A stretch of DNA of 64,000 nt from Gammaproteobacteria bacterium (GCA_016194635.1 JACQBC010000035.1:22365-86364); one strand, 5' to 3'. Positions 54,951 to 63,030 are shown, numbered from the stretch's first letter. The notes: a model not told the origin generated them from the letters alone. Numbers and translations are program-made.

Positions 54951-55469
54951 ATGAACCGTCCCATCATCAACATCGCCGATATTGAACTTCAACCGCGCCC
55001 CGCTGCCTTCGCTGCCACTGGCGCTGCGGCCGAGCGCTATGATGCGCGCATGGGCTTCATCGCGCCGCTGCTCGGCGCGCAAAAGCTTGGGTACAACCTG
55101 ACCGCCGTGCCCCCTGGCAAATGTGCCTTCCCGTTGCACAATCATCGTGTCAACGAGGAGATGTTTTTCGTGCTGCAAGGGACGGGTGAGCTGCGTATCG
55201 GTGAATCCGTGTACCCAGTCCGTGTGGGCGATATCATTGCGTGCCCCGCTGGCGGAAAAGAACTCGCGCACCAGATCGTCAACACCCGCAAGGATGAACT
55301 GAGATATCTTGCGGTCAGTACCAAGCTTTCACCGGAAATCGTCGAATATCCGGACTCGGGTAAATTTGGCGTGTTGGCCGAGTATCCTGCGGGTCCGGAG
55401 GGTAAGCCGCAGGTGTTCCGCTTTGTCGGACGCGAAGACCTCGGCATCGACTATTGGGATGGCGAGTAA
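54951..55469 (+). CDS. Cupin-domain protein
   Basis: 173 residues from the ATG at 54951 with AAGGAGAAC upstream. Cupin motif 1 is FPLHNHRVNEEMFFVLQGTG (His/His/Glu metal ligands), motif 2 GDIIACPAGGKELAHQIVN (His). It binds a metal and may be an isomerase, dioxygenase or sensor; substrate unknown. Confidence 0.88.
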   Translation: MNRPIINIADIELQPRPAAFAATGAAAERYDARMGFIAPLLGAQKLGYNLTAVPPGKCAFPLHNHRVNEEMFFVLQGTGELRIGESVYPVRVGDIIACPAGGKELAHQIVNTRKDELRYLAVSTKLSPEIVEYPDSGKFGVLAEYPAGPEGKPQVFRFVGREDLGIDYWDGE

Positions 55470-55514
55470 TCGATTTGGCACTACGCGGTGCACGCTTTAG
55501 AGGTGAACAAAACC

Positions 55515-56108
55515 ATGAAAACCCGGCTTACTTCATCTCCGGTACTGCCCATTGAACTGTGTGAACAGCGGAAAGATTGGGCTTCGTGGTTACAAAAAAA
55601 CCACAGCAGCTCATCCGGCGTGTGGTTGCAACTTGCAAAAGCAGATACCGGAATCCGCTCGGTTTCCTATGAGGAAGCGGTGGAGGTTGCCCTTTGTTTC
55701 GGGTGGATCGACGGACAGAAAAAGAAATTTGACGATCAGTACTGGTTGCAAAAGTTCACGCCGCGATCAAAAAAGAGTGTGTGGTCGAAAATCAATAAGG
55801 AAAAGGCGCTTGCGCTGATCGCTTCTGGAAAAATGAAACCCGCCGGACTCAAGGCGGTCGAGGCGGCGAAGCTCGATGGACGCTGGAACTCGGCCTATGA
55901 CGCTGCAAGTAAATCCGTGGTGCCGAAAGATTTTCAATCGGCGCTGGACGGCAATGTGCAAGCAAGGAAGTTTTTCGCAACGCTTGATAATCGAAATCGC
56001 TACGCGGTTTTGTTCAGGATTCAAACCGCCAGGAACGCGGAGGTTCGTGCAAAGAAAATTGCACAATTTGTGCAAATGCTGGAGCGAAACGAGAAAATTC
56101 ATTCATGA
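55515..56108 (+). CDS. YdeI/OmpD-associated family protein
   Basis: 197 residues from the ATG at 55515 with AGAGGTG upstream. It has the YdeI pattern: WLQKNHSSSSGVWLQLAKA, YEEAVEVALCFGWIDGQKK, FTPRSKKSVWSKINKEKA, then the C-terminal NRYAVLFRIQTARNAEVR. YdeI proteins are linked to resistance to antimicrobial peptides in enterics; the mechanism is unclear. The stop overlaps the next start (ATGA). Confidence 0.9.
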   Translation: MKTRLTSSPVLPIELCEQRKDWASWLQKNHSSSSGVWLQLAKADTGIRSVSYEEAVEVALCFGWIDGQKKKFDDQYWLQKFTPRSKKSVWSKINKEKALALIASGKMKPAGLKAVEAAKLDGRWNSAYDAASKSVVPKDFQSALDGNVQARKFFATLDNRNRYAVLFRIQTARNAEVRAKKIAQFVQMLERNEKIHS

Positions 56109-56437
56109 TCGTCGAATATATTCGCTACAAACTCCACGAGCAAGCTTCGGAATCGAAGGAAGACAGCGCCAGCGCTTTTGAAACCGCGTATCGGGCTGCC
56201 GCTTTCTCGCTGGATGTTTCACCGCACTGTCTTGGCTACGAGCTATCTCGTTGCGTTGAGGAACAAAACCGATACATCCTGCGAATCGAATGGGATTCCG
56301 TTGACGGACATTTGACGGGCTTTCGGCGTGCGCCCGAGTTCGCCCCTTTTTTTGCTGCTATTAAGCCTTATATAAACCAAATTGAGGAGATGCAGCACTA
56401 CACCCCGACTTCGATCATTTCATTAAAACGTAAGTGA
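56105..56437 (+). CDS. Antibiotic biosynthesis monooxygenase-like (ABM) protein
   Basis: 110 residues, a dimeric ferredoxin-like ABM domain: VEYIRYKLHEQASES at the start, SPHCLGYELSRCVEEQNRYI and RIEWDSVDGHLTGFRRAPEF. ABM proteins are cofactor-free oxygenases or heme handlers. Overlap with the YdeI-like gene and a tight junction with the downstream globin suggest a common transcript. Confidence 0.87.
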   Translation: MIVEYIRYKLHEQASESKEDSASAFETAYRAAAFSLDVSPHCLGYELSRCVEEQNRYILRIEWDSVDGHLTGFRRAPEFAPFFAAIKPYINQIEEMQHYTPTSIISLKRK

Positions 56438-56445
56438 GGCACGAC

Positions 56446-56916
56446 ATGTCAACTGAAAATATTCCAACGTTATACGATTGGGTCGGTGGCATTGAGGCAC
56501 TGAACCGGCTGACCACGAGATTCTATGAGCACGTCAAGGTTGACACTTTGCTTTCGCCGATTTTTGTGCACATGGGTGCCGACCATCCAGCCCACGTCGC
56601 CACGTTTCTTGGCGAAGTGCTCGGCGGCCCCGCCGCGTACTCCGAGCAATACGGCGGACACTCGCATATGATCAAACAGCACCTCAATCGCCATCTGACA
56701 CAAGAACAACGCCGCCGTTGGGTGGGACTGTTGCTCGAAACCGCAGACGAACTGGGCATGCCCGATGATCCTGAGTTCCGGTCTGCGCTTGTTGGCTATC
56801 TGGAGTGGGGTTCACGACTGGCCGTGATCAATTCACAACCGGGCGCTTCGGTGAATGAACATGCCCCCATGCCCAAGTGGGGCTGGGGTGAAGTGAAGCG
56901 TCCGTACAAGGGCTGA
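56446..56916 (+). CDS. Group II truncated hemoglobin
   Basis: 156 residues from the ATG at 56446. LYDWVGGIEALNRLTTRFYE, PAHVATFLGEVLGGPAAYSE, then the proximal His region HSHMIKQHLNRHLTQEQRRR and the Trp in RRRWVGLL, as expected of group II. It binds oxygen or NO and protects from nitrosative stress. It lies after the ABM-like gene; the N-terminal part of the upstream open frame is not family-like. Confidence 0.93.
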   Translation: MSTENIPTLYDWVGGIEALNRLTTRFYEHVKVDTLLSPIFVHMGADHPAHVATFLGEVLGGPAAYSEQYGGHSHMIKQHLNRHLTQEQRRRWVGLLLETADELGMPDDPEFRSALVGYLEWGSRLAVINSQPGASVNEHAPMPKWGWGEVKRPYKG

Positions 56917-56964
56917 GAAGCAAAGCAGAGTGCAGCCTAATTTACGTTGCGTCACAGGATAAAG

Positions 56965-57591
56965 ATGACACTCGATTTCTGGTTTGATTTTGGGAGTACC
57001 TATTCCTACCCCGCCGCCATGCGCATTGAGCAACTCGCGGCGAGCCGTGGCGTTCGTATTTCTTGGCGGGCATTCTTGCTCGGAGCGATCTTCAAATCCG
57101 AAGGTATGAACGATTCACCGTTCAACATCTATCCGGCGAGGGGACGTTACATGTGGCGCGATCTCGAGCGTGTATGCCAGTCCGAGGGAATCCCGTACCG
57201 TCGCCCATCACAGTTTCCACGTAATGGGCTTTTGGCCGCCCGCATCGCCTGTTGGTATTCAGATGCCAGCTGGCTTTCGGAATTTGTCCGCGCCATCTTC
57301 CGTGCGAACTTCCAAGACGACTTCGATATCTCAGATGCTTCCGTGGTGGCGCGCTGTCTTACCGCCCTCGGACAGAATGCGGCTGAGGTGCTCGCGCGGG
57401 CCCAATCGGCGGAGTCGAAGCTGAAACTCCGTGCACAAACTGACGAGGCCGCCAGACTGGGCATCTTCGGAGCACCATTCTTCATGGTGGGTCACGAACC
57501 CTTCTGGGGCAATGACCGGCTCGAACAAGCTATTTCATGGTATGCAGAGCACACGGCTCAATCCATCCTTTCACCGGACGTTGCGCGATGA
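56965..57591 (+). CDS. 2-hydroxychromene-2-carboxylate isomerase-like DsbA-fold protein
   Basis: 208 residues from the ATG at 56965. Thioredoxin-like fold of the DsbA/kappa-GST type: FWFDFGSTYSYPAAMRIEQL (a Ser replaces the Cys motif), RRPSQFPRNGLLAARIAC, and the C-terminal GIFGAPFFMVGHEPFWGNDR. Relatives isomerise naphthalene-pathway intermediates using glutathione. It ends the MFS-to-globin run. Confidence 0.9.
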   Translation: MTLDFWFDFGSTYSYPAAMRIEQLAASRGVRISWRAFLLGAIFKSEGMNDSPFNIYPARGRYMWRDLERVCQSEGIPYRRPSQFPRNGLLAARIACWYSDASWLSEFVRAIFRANFQDDFDISDASVVARCLTALGQNAAEVLARAQSAESKLKLRAQTDEAARLGIFGAPFFMVGHEPFWGNDRLEQAISWYAEHTAQSILSPDVAR

Positions 57592-58085
57592 AGCCGAGCA
57601 CCGCCGGTAGATTCACACGTTACGTTGAGATTGGGCATGAGTCATGAATAAAATACGAGGACCGATATTTATTACAGTATTATCCAATTCATTAGTTTTT
57701 AGTGCTGATGCCAAAAGAAAATCTGGTGCGATATGCGCCCCAAGAATTCCAAATAATAGAATATACTGAAGCGATACAAATACGGTGGAATAGTGCTGCA
57801 TCCGGTTTTGCAGAATGATGAGACGCACCCGTGATCGCAAAAATAGAAAACATCATCCTTAACCGTGCGGCAAGGCCCGCTTGCGGGTTGACAGTAGTAA
57901 GTTATGATGTTGGTATATCAGGAGTTTCTAATTAACAACGGTCAATTCCGCATAACGCCACAATTACTAATGCGATCCGGAGTTGTGGTACAAATCTAAA
58001 CCCAGTATTCTGTCTTTCATGGTAAAAACGGACTTATACAGAATTCTGGCTAAGAAGCGGAAGGCAGTATTCTGCCTAATACACT
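57592..58085. other. Intergenic region to the left of the cassette array
   Basis: About 490 bases with no supported gene; a 41-codon frame at about 57645 and a minus frame at 57613-57840 have no family match. A TTGACA box at 57888-57893 could be part of a rightward promoter for the array. At 58002-58065 CCAGTATTCTGT pairs with ACAGAATTCTGG (one mismatch), and GGCAG-TATT-CTGCC forms a second hairpin just before the GTTAGAA core box at 58086. This may be an unusual or eroded attachment site. Confidence 0.4.
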
Positions 58086-58101
58086 GTTAGAAATCACAAC
58101 A

Positions 58102-58398
58102 ATGTTCATTCGCCATTTAATTACATCATCCATTCTGCTCGCACTTTCCGGGTGTTCGACGTTTGCCACAATTGCGGCTGGCAGCAACAGAGAAAAATTT
58201 GATTGTGACGAGAAGTACACAATTCCACGGGTCTACTCCGGCGTTTTTAACGACATTCGATTCCTACGCGGAAATTATCCAGATCAAGATGTGGTGGTTT
58301 TAGATTTTCCCTTCAGCTTGGTCGCCGACACTATCGTGCTTCCTTATACTGCCTACACCCAAGCTGCTTATGGAAACTTGTGTGAAAAAAAGAACTGA
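58102..58398 (+). CDS. YceK/YidQ-family lipoprotein (cassette 1)
   Basis: 98 residues. Signal with lipobox LALSGC (Cys18) predicts an acylated outer membrane or periplasmic lipoprotein. The C-terminal VLDFPFSLVADTIVLPYTAY is the YceK/YidQ hallmark. The start lies 16 bases after the GTTAGAA cassette boundary with no clear ribosome site. The cassette is bounded by 58086 and the attC at 58417-58488, whose TTCTAAC box is the exact complement of its GTTAGAA start. Confidence 0.85.
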   Translation: MFIRHLITSSILLALSGCSTFATIAAGSNREKFDCDEKYTIPRVYSGVFNDIRFLRGNYPDQDVVVLDFPFSLVADTIVLPYTAYTQAAYGNLCEKKN

Positions 58399-58416
58399 TA
58401 CTGCCGAGAAAGTGAT

Positions 58417-58488
58417 TTCTAACCCCGCGTTCAACACGGACCTTCGGGTCGCTGCGCGCCCCTCGTCCGGTTAACGCGAACGTTGGGC
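58417..58488 (+). other. attC site of cassette 1
   Basis: Outer boxes TTCTAAC and GTTGGGC. Inner arms CGTTCAACACGGAC and GTCCGGTTAACGCG pair imperfectly, leaving the unpaired bases expected of attC. The left box is the complement of GTTAGAA at 58086, the internal consistency rule for a cassette. Confidence 0.9.
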
Positions 58489-58527
58489 CGCTAGGGCAGG
58501 TTGGCGTGATAAGAGGATATTGCCGTC

Positions 58528-59439
58528 TTGAAAGTTGATCTGATGCGGCTAGAAAGCCCAGAGCGATTTCAGCAATTTTGCACACGTCTTGCTCGCCGTG
58601 AGTTTCCAGACGCAATGCCTCTTGCTTCCGCGTCGTGGGATAGCGGGTGCGACGTAATCAGATTTCTGGCGTCGGGTAAGAGGAACATGTTTCGAGGAAT
58701 GGTGTGGCAGATAAAGTTCTCAAAGAACCTAAACTCCAATACAAAAAAGTCCATTCAGAAATCTATTGAGTCCCTTAAAAAACAGAATGATGAAACGGTC
58801 AGGCGCTGGATCCTATGTCTGCCAGTAGATCCCACAGATAAGTTTCTTGATTGGCTTTCTGGTCAGGTCCCGGCCGAATGGAACACTGAGGTTTGGGGCG
58901 CGTCGATCATTAACGAGAAACTTGAGAAGCACCCTGACCTATTGCATACGTACTTTTATGCGCTGTATGAAGACATCAGAAGAATATTCGCAATAGATAA
59001 TCTAGAGCTTTTCAGGTTTCAGCTTGACCCTGCCTGTGAATGGGTTCAGCCGGACCCTCAGGTACTACATTTTTCGAGCAGGAACGTACAGTCACCGGAC
59101 CTCATTCTAGACATCATCGTCAAGAACACCGGCCCGGTTGATGCTGTTCTCTTGGGAATACAAGTTGAAGTGTCGGATTGGGAAGTGAAGCTGCATGGCA
59201 TTCCGGGAGCGGGGCTGCTATTCCCACAAATCGAGTACGTCGTTCCTATCAACATGGGCCAACCTGGGCGGTATTCAGCCAATTGTGAGCCGCCGTTAGT
59301 GGTGCGCGGGAACGGACCAGAGCGATTCAAAATACGTTTAAGCGAAACTGGCTATGCTTGGCAAGGTATCGTTCAGGTTTCGCTAAATTATGGTCAGGGA
59401 AGAGAACTCAAATTGCCTTTGCTGCGGCTGTACACATGA
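58528..59439 (+). CDS. Nuclease-fold (PD-(D/E)XK-like) protein of unknown function (cassette 2)
   Basis: 303 residues, start TTG at 58528 with AGAGG upstream. The N-terminal part (about 10-65) reads FQQFCTRLARREFPDAMPLA, SWDSGCDVIRF, then MVWQIKFSKN: an acidic residue followed by Q-x-K, like Mrr-type restriction-endonuclease folds. A helical middle and a beta-rich C-terminal domain (about 180-303, LDIIVKNTGPVDAVL...) follow. I infer a nuclease-like, possibly defensive protein. It is the only gene of the cassette bounded by 58482 and the attC at 59471-59533. Confidence 0.65.
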   Translation: MKVDLMRLESPERFQQFCTRLARREFPDAMPLASASWDSGCDVIRFLASGKRNMFRGMVWQIKFSKNLNSNTKKSIQKSIESLKKQNDETVRRWILCLPVDPTDKFLDWLSGQVPAEWNTEVWGASIINEKLEKHPDLLHTYFYALYEDIRRIFAIDNLELFRFQLDPACEWVQPDPQVLHFSSRNVQSPDLILDIIVKNTGPVDAVLLGIQVEVSDWEVKLHGIPGAGLLFPQIEYVVPINMGQPGRYSANCEPPLVVRGNGPERFKIRLSETGYAWQGIVQVSLNYGQGRELKLPLLRLYT

Positions 59440-59470
59440 AAGGTGCGGCGAGGTCCAACAATTCGCTGCT

Positions 59471-59533
59471 GCCCAACAAGGCGCTCAACACGGACGAGCA
59501 AACAGCGCGCGCCGGTTAGCTTTTGCGTTAGGC
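59471..59533 (+). other. attC site of cassette 2
   Basis: Boxes GCCCAAC (complement of the GTTGGGC that starts the cassette) and GTTAGGC. Arms AAGGCGCTCAACACGGAC and CGCGCCGGTTAGCTTTTGC. Confidence 0.88.
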
Positions 59534-59563
59534 AAAATAGATGCAATGTGAAAGGGATTTAAC

Positions 59564-60040
59564 ATGAATTTGCAATTTCGCACTTTAGAAGATCTAAAAG
59601 ATATCATTAAAGAGTATGAAGGCATGCTGATGCGTCCGACGATGCATTTAAGTCATCCAACTCTGTATCGACGAAGGGATGTAGCTGGGCATGAAAAAGT
59701 TATAAAAGGAGTCCGCATTAAAGATTGGTTTCTATCCGAAGACGAAAAATGGGTTATGCCACATGACCAAATGGGCTTATCATTTTCCTCAACATTTAGT
59801 AATCTAAGAAATGTGTACAAACTAAAAGGGCGCCATAATCCTGGTAAAAGAATTCATATTTTCTGGGTACTAGAAGCAGCAGATTTACCTGTTGGCCTAA
59901 AGTTTGTAGCGGATAGCAGCAAAAAAGGACACTATTTTTTAACAGTTACCGAACAAATGCTGTTAAGCCAGCTTGTAGCTAGATTGAAAATCGTTGCGCA
60001 TAAGATGTCGGTAATTCGGGATGCGGGTAAAACACTATGA
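59564..60040 (+). CDS. Cassette 3 protein A (possible Tse2-like fold)
   Basis: 158 residues, no family that I can name firmly. The second half has a pattern LPVGLKFVADSSKKGHYFLT then EQMLLSQLVARL, reminiscent of the LPxGLxxxxD...HYTLxPxxxM ending of Tse2-like ADP-ribosyltransferase toxins. GLSFSSTFSNLRN precedes it. AAGGGA is upstream. It overlaps the next gene by ATGA, so they form a two-gene cassette. If the resemblance is real, this is the toxin and its neighbour the immunity protein. Confidence 0.6.
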   Translation: MNLQFRTLEDLKDIIKEYEGMLMRPTMHLSHPTLYRRRDVAGHEKVIKGVRIKDWFLSEDEKWVMPHDQMGLSFSSTFSNLRNVYKLKGRHNPGKRIHIFWVLEAADLPVGLKFVADSSKKGHYFLTVTEQMLLSQLVARLKIVAHKMSVIRDAGKTL

Positions 60041-60342
60041 TCAAATACAAATATGATGGTGAGCTACTGTTTGCCAAGTATTACGCAAACAAGTTAAAAG
60101 ATACAAAGGCTATGGAAATAATTGAATCGGGTGTTGTTAAAAATATAGAGGAAGCTCAATACCTAAGTAATTATTTTTGGCGAATGGTCGATTCCGCTAT
60201 TGAAGACGAAAAACAGGAAATTCGTCTTCCGTGGGGAGAAAGCGCGGAATTCTGGACAGAGAAGTTAATGTATTCTATTAGTGGTTATCTAGAGCGATCC
60301 GGCTATGAAGAGGCATGGGAAAATGAGGCAGATAAACAGTAG
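60037..60342 (+). CDS. Cassette 3 protein B, small acidic protein
   Basis: 101 residues, acidic and mostly helical (YDGELLFAKYYANKLKDTKA, EAQYLSNYFWRMVDSAIEDE). No family recognised. Its translational coupling to the preceding gene and its size and charge fit an antitoxin or immunity partner. That is an inference from arrangement only. Confidence 0.65.
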   Translation: MIKYKYDGELLFAKYYANKLKDTKAMEIIESGVVKNIEEAQYLSNYFWRMVDSAIEDEKQEIRLPWGESAEFWTEKLMYSISGYLERSGYEEAWENEADKQ

Positions 60343-60365
60343 CACAAGTGGGGAAGTCAATTTAC

Positions 60366-60455
60366 GCCTAACATCGCGTTCGAGGCCGACGCGGTGAGAC
60401 AGCACATCGTTTCCTGCTGTGTTCATGCCCCGCGCGTCTCAACGCGGCGTTGGGC
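60366..60455 (+). other. attC site of cassette 3
   Basis: Boxes GCCTAAC (complement of the GTTAGGC cassette start) and GTTGGGC. Arms CGCGTTCGAGGCCGACGCG and CGCGTCTCAACGCGGC; an inner GACAGCA/TGCTGT stem makes this the longest attC of the array (90 bases). Confidence 0.9.
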
Positions 60456-60508
60456 CGCAATGGAAGTAACCGTTCTTGCGTTTTGGACAAATGACATTGG
60501 GAGGAAGA

Positions 60509-60934
60509 ATGACTACTGAACGTAACTACGCTGAGCTTGTCTCTCAAGCTGAAAAAGCCGTAGCGGCTGTAAAAGATCCCGAACTTAAACGGGTCGCATT
60601 TCAAAAGGTGCTAGATGATCTACTGGCATTGCAGTCAGGCGTTGCCCCACGAAAACCTTCTGCCGAGAAAAAGTCACGCCCTGCCGCATCGACTAAGACC
60701 AAAGCTGCGAAGTCTGGGCCACAAGCGTATGTTGAAGAGATGACCGAAGATGGATTTTTCAAGAAGCCAAAAACAATTGCTCAAGTTAAAGCAGAACTTG
60801 AGAATCGTGGCCACCACATTCCACTGACAAGCCTGAGCGGACCCCTTCAAAAACTAACCCAGCGCCGGACATTACGTAGACAGCGGTCAAAAGCGAGCGG
60901 AAACAAAGAAACGTTTGTCTATTCGGAGTGGTAA
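60509..60934 (+). CDS. Winged-helix-like protein (cassette 4, gene 1)
   Basis: 141 residues from the ATG at 60509 with GGGAGG upstream. A helical N-terminus, a Lys/Ala-rich linker (SAEKKSRPAASTKTKAAKSG), and a C-terminal half that looks like a winged helix (TIAQVKAELENRGHHIPLTS then LQKLTQRRTLRRQR). It would bind nucleic acid. It is first of three genes in one unusually long cassette. Confidence 0.65.
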   Translation: MTTERNYAELVSQAEKAVAAVKDPELKRVAFQKVLDDLLALQSGVAPRKPSAEKKSRPAASTKTKAAKSGPQAYVEEMTEDGFFKKPKTIAQVKAELENRGHHIPLTSLSGPLQKLTQRRTLRRQRSKASGNKETFVYSEW

Positions 60935-60938
60935 GCGT

Positions 60939-61706
60939 ATGGCACGAGCGCCACGCGGTAAGGTCCCGCCAACCCCTGCTTCGCAGCTAGAGCAGGCAGT
61001 TCAACGGGCTTTAGATATCGCCAAGAAAGCTAGAAAGCACAGGCAAAAGTTGAACTCCGACAACTTCTACGCCAACAAACTAGCAGAGCTTCGAGTAAAC
61101 GCTGTCAACGCGTTTCGAGACTTATCGACACAATCCGCAGGCGATGTTTCGGCAATGGCCGAAATGATCGAGGTGGTCTTCTCCCCGAATGCAGATGTAA
61201 AGAAAAAAGCCGAAGTAGCGCGAGAACTGGTTTTTTCGCTGCGCACTACATGGAGAGAACATGAGCGTCCCGTTGCTCAAACCGAGCAGGGTGCGCTATT
61301 TCCCCTAAATCTTCTATCTCAAACAAAACGCGGATACCTGATAGTGATTGGCCGCCAGATGAACGGTTGTTTTGGGGTCGGTTGGTACGATGGCTGTGCG
61401 GTAATGATGCGGCGATTGATGGAAATCGTCCTAATTGAAGCCTTCGAAAAGAAGAATCTGTCCGAAAAGATAAAGGATAAGAACGGAAACTATCTACAGT
61501 TAACCGACCTCATCGGGGTCACATTAAACGAGTCGAGCTTTGCCCTATCGCGCAATACGAAATCCGCCTTGCCACAACTGCGTGACATAGGCCATGCGTC
61601 AGCACACGGTCGTTACTTCACTGCACAAAAGAGCGACATTGAAAAAATCCGACATGGATGCCGCGTTGTTGTTGAAGAATTCCTGCATCACGCTGGCATG
61701 TTATGA
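60939..61706 (+). CDS. HEPN/DUF4145-like protein (cassette 4, gene 2)
   Basis: 255 residues from the ATG at 60939, four bases after the previous stop. The C-terminal part has YDGCAVMMRRLMEIVLIEAF and LPQLRDIGHASAHGRYF. This resembles the DUF4145/HEPN-like helical domain, whose R...H motif is the RNase active site in some toxins and defence proteins. Whether it is catalytic is uncertain. Its pairing with a DNA-binding-type protein suggests a regulated toxin or defence unit. Confidence 0.65.
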   Translation: MARAPRGKVPPTPASQLEQAVQRALDIAKKARKHRQKLNSDNFYANKLAELRVNAVNAFRDLSTQSAGDVSAMAEMIEVVFSPNADVKKKAEVARELVFSLRTTWREHERPVAQTEQGALFPLNLLSQTKRGYLIVIGRQMNGCFGVGWYDGCAVMMRRLMEIVLIEAFEKKNLSEKIKDKNGNYLQLTDLIGVTLNESSFALSRNTKSALPQLRDIGHASAHGRYFTAQKSDIEKIRHGCRVVVEEFLHHAGML

Positions 61707-61732
61707 ATGAAAAACAAGACAGGGAGTGATCA

Positions 61733-62206
61733 ATGGACAAGCAGGAAATTTACAAAATAGCGGTAAATACGCGTCAACTTGAGATACAACTATTTTGGCA
61801 ACGGTCGAACTACTTCATGGTGTTGAACACAGCAATCGCTGTTGGTTTCTTCTCTCTGCAGAAGGCGTCGTATGCTCCGGCGCTTGCGGCGCTTGGCGCG
61901 GCGGTATCGTTGCTCTGGTTCTTCATAAATCTTGGAGGCAAGTACTGGCAATCTCGATGGGAAGAAGCGGCAGCACGTATCGAACGAGAGTGCTGTCCAG
62001 ATGCCAAGCTCTTCGCCGCTTCTCCGGAGTTCATTAAGGAAGAAGTATCGCGAAGCCTCTCAGTTGGTGAACACAAAGGATTCCAGAAATGGCTCGATAA
62101 ACAGATTCTGAAGAAGCCATCCGTTAGCTATCAAATGACTGTTCTGTCCTTTTTCTTTATGGTCTTTTGGGGTTCTGCACTTGTCATCTTCATCGCCACC
62201 AAATAA
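61733..62206 (+). CDS. Small membrane protein (cassette 4, gene 3)
   Basis: 157 residues. Two close hydrophobic helices at about 25-70 (NYFMVLNTAIAVGFFSLQ, ALAALGAAVSLLWFFINLGG) and one at the C-terminus (MTVLSFFFMVFWGSALVIFI), with a charged region between. RQLEIQLFWQRSNYFMVLN resembles a small-membrane-protein family seen often in mobile DNA (RipA-like), but I am not sure of the name. As third gene of the cassette it might be an effector that disturbs the membrane. Confidence 0.65.
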   Translation: MDKQEIYKIAVNTRQLEIQLFWQRSNYFMVLNTAIAVGFFSLQKASYAPALAALGAAVSLLWFFINLGGKYWQSRWEEAAARIERECCPDAKLFAASPEFIKEEVSRSLSVGEHKGFQKWLDKQILKKPSVSYQMTVLSFFFMVFWGSALVIFIATK

Positions 62207-62214
62207 CTCTCGCG

Positions 62215-62272
62215 GCCCAACAACCGGTTCCACGCGACCGGCTGCGCCGGCGCGTGAACCGGAGCGTTATAC
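62215..62272 (+). other. attC site of cassette 4
   Basis: Boxes GCCCAAC (complement of the GTTGGGC start) and GTTATAC. Arms AACCGGTTCCACGCG and CGCGTGAACCGGAGC, with a short GCCGGC-type apex. Confidence 0.92.
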
Positions 62273-62348
62273 GGCACTCACATGTTGGTGGGACTGACAC
62301 GGACCATCCAGAGGATTTTGTATCAGCATTAATATCAAGGAGGCACAT

Positions 62349-62804
62349 ATGACTGTTCAATCAATAAGATGTCTAACCAAATTGACTTATGCCCTAGCTG
62401 TTTCGACCATTTTGTTGATGGGTTGCGCCGGGGCATTAGGGGGTCTCGTCAAAATGTATCCGGGTTCCGAACGCCCTCCCTCGGAAGTGTCGGTAATTAA
62501 GTGTGGTTTTTCATTGGTCATATTAGCCGTCGACAGCAGCAGAACTAGTCACGCTAAGCCAAACTTCTGCGAGTACGCATTGTTACCAGGCAAGCATTCT
62601 TTTCGTGTGAGGATTGAAAAACAGGAGGTCGGTTTTTCCTGGGTACAAAAAGGCGATCAAGTTGTTGAGTATGATTTAAAAGCAGGAAAATCTTATGGAC
62701 TTCATGCATTTGAAGATAAGAAGTCACCCGGGCTGTGGACTATTTCAATTACCGATCCGGTAACAGATAAGATTGTTCCGCTCAAACAGGTTAATCTTCA
62801 GTAA
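62349..62804 (+). CDS. Predicted lipoprotein (cassette 5)
   Basis: 151 residues. Hydrophobic signal with lipobox LLMGCAG (Cys at about 26), then a beta-rich domain with CGFSLVILAVDSSRTSH and KAGKSYGLHAFEDKKSPG. AAGGAGG lies before the ATG. No family identified. The cassette runs from GTTATAC at 62266 to the attC at 62835. Confidence 0.75.
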   Translation: MTVQSIRCLTKLTYALAVSTILLMGCAGALGGLVKMYPGSERPPSEVSVIKCGFSLVILAVDSSRTSHAKPNFCEYALLPGKHSFRVRIEKQEVGFSWVQKGDQVVEYDLKAGKSYGLHAFEDKKSPGLWTISITDPVTDKIVPLKQVNLQ

Positions 62805-62834
62805 CGGCGATACACACGCATTAGGCGCAACACC

Positions 62835-62891
62835 GTATAACACGTCGTTCGTGCGGACCGGCTACGCCGGCCGCACAACGCGGCGTTGAAG
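62835..62891 (+). other. attC site of cassette 5
   Basis: Boxes GTATAAC (complement of GTTATAC at 62266) and GTTGAAG. Arms ACGTCGTTCGTGCGGACC and GGCCGCACAACGCGGC. Confidence 0.9.
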
Positions 62892-62991
62892 CTGTAGGAA
62901 AACCCCTAAATCATAAATTTCAAGTTAATAAATGTGATCAAAACAATGACTTATAATTGCATAAAACCGCAAAATCATGTTTTCCTACAGC
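62891..62991. mobile_element. 101-bp ORF-less unit with perfect 13-bp terminal inverted repeats
   Basis: GCTGTAGGAAAAC at 62891-62903 and GTTTTCCTACAGC at 62979-62991 are exact complements. The interior is A/T-rich without a reading frame. It begins at the last base of the attC5 R' box, and the next cassette boundary GTTAGCC follows four bases after its end. The left terminus resembles sequences at 45788 and 63465. It may be a MITE or an ORF-less mini-cassette. Confidence 0.7.
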
Positions 62992-63030
62992 CTCGTTAGC
63001 CATTAAAATCAACAAACAAAGGAGAGTTAC

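Noticed and set aside
57613..57840. 75-codon minus-strand frame left of the cassette array
   Set aside because: No ribosome site or recognised domain. It overlaps an equally weak plus-strand frame.
58002..58085. attI site of the integron
   Set aside because: The paired segments CCAGTATTCTGT/ACAGAATTCTGG do not look like a known attI, and no integrase gene is adjacent; recorded only as an unusual structure.
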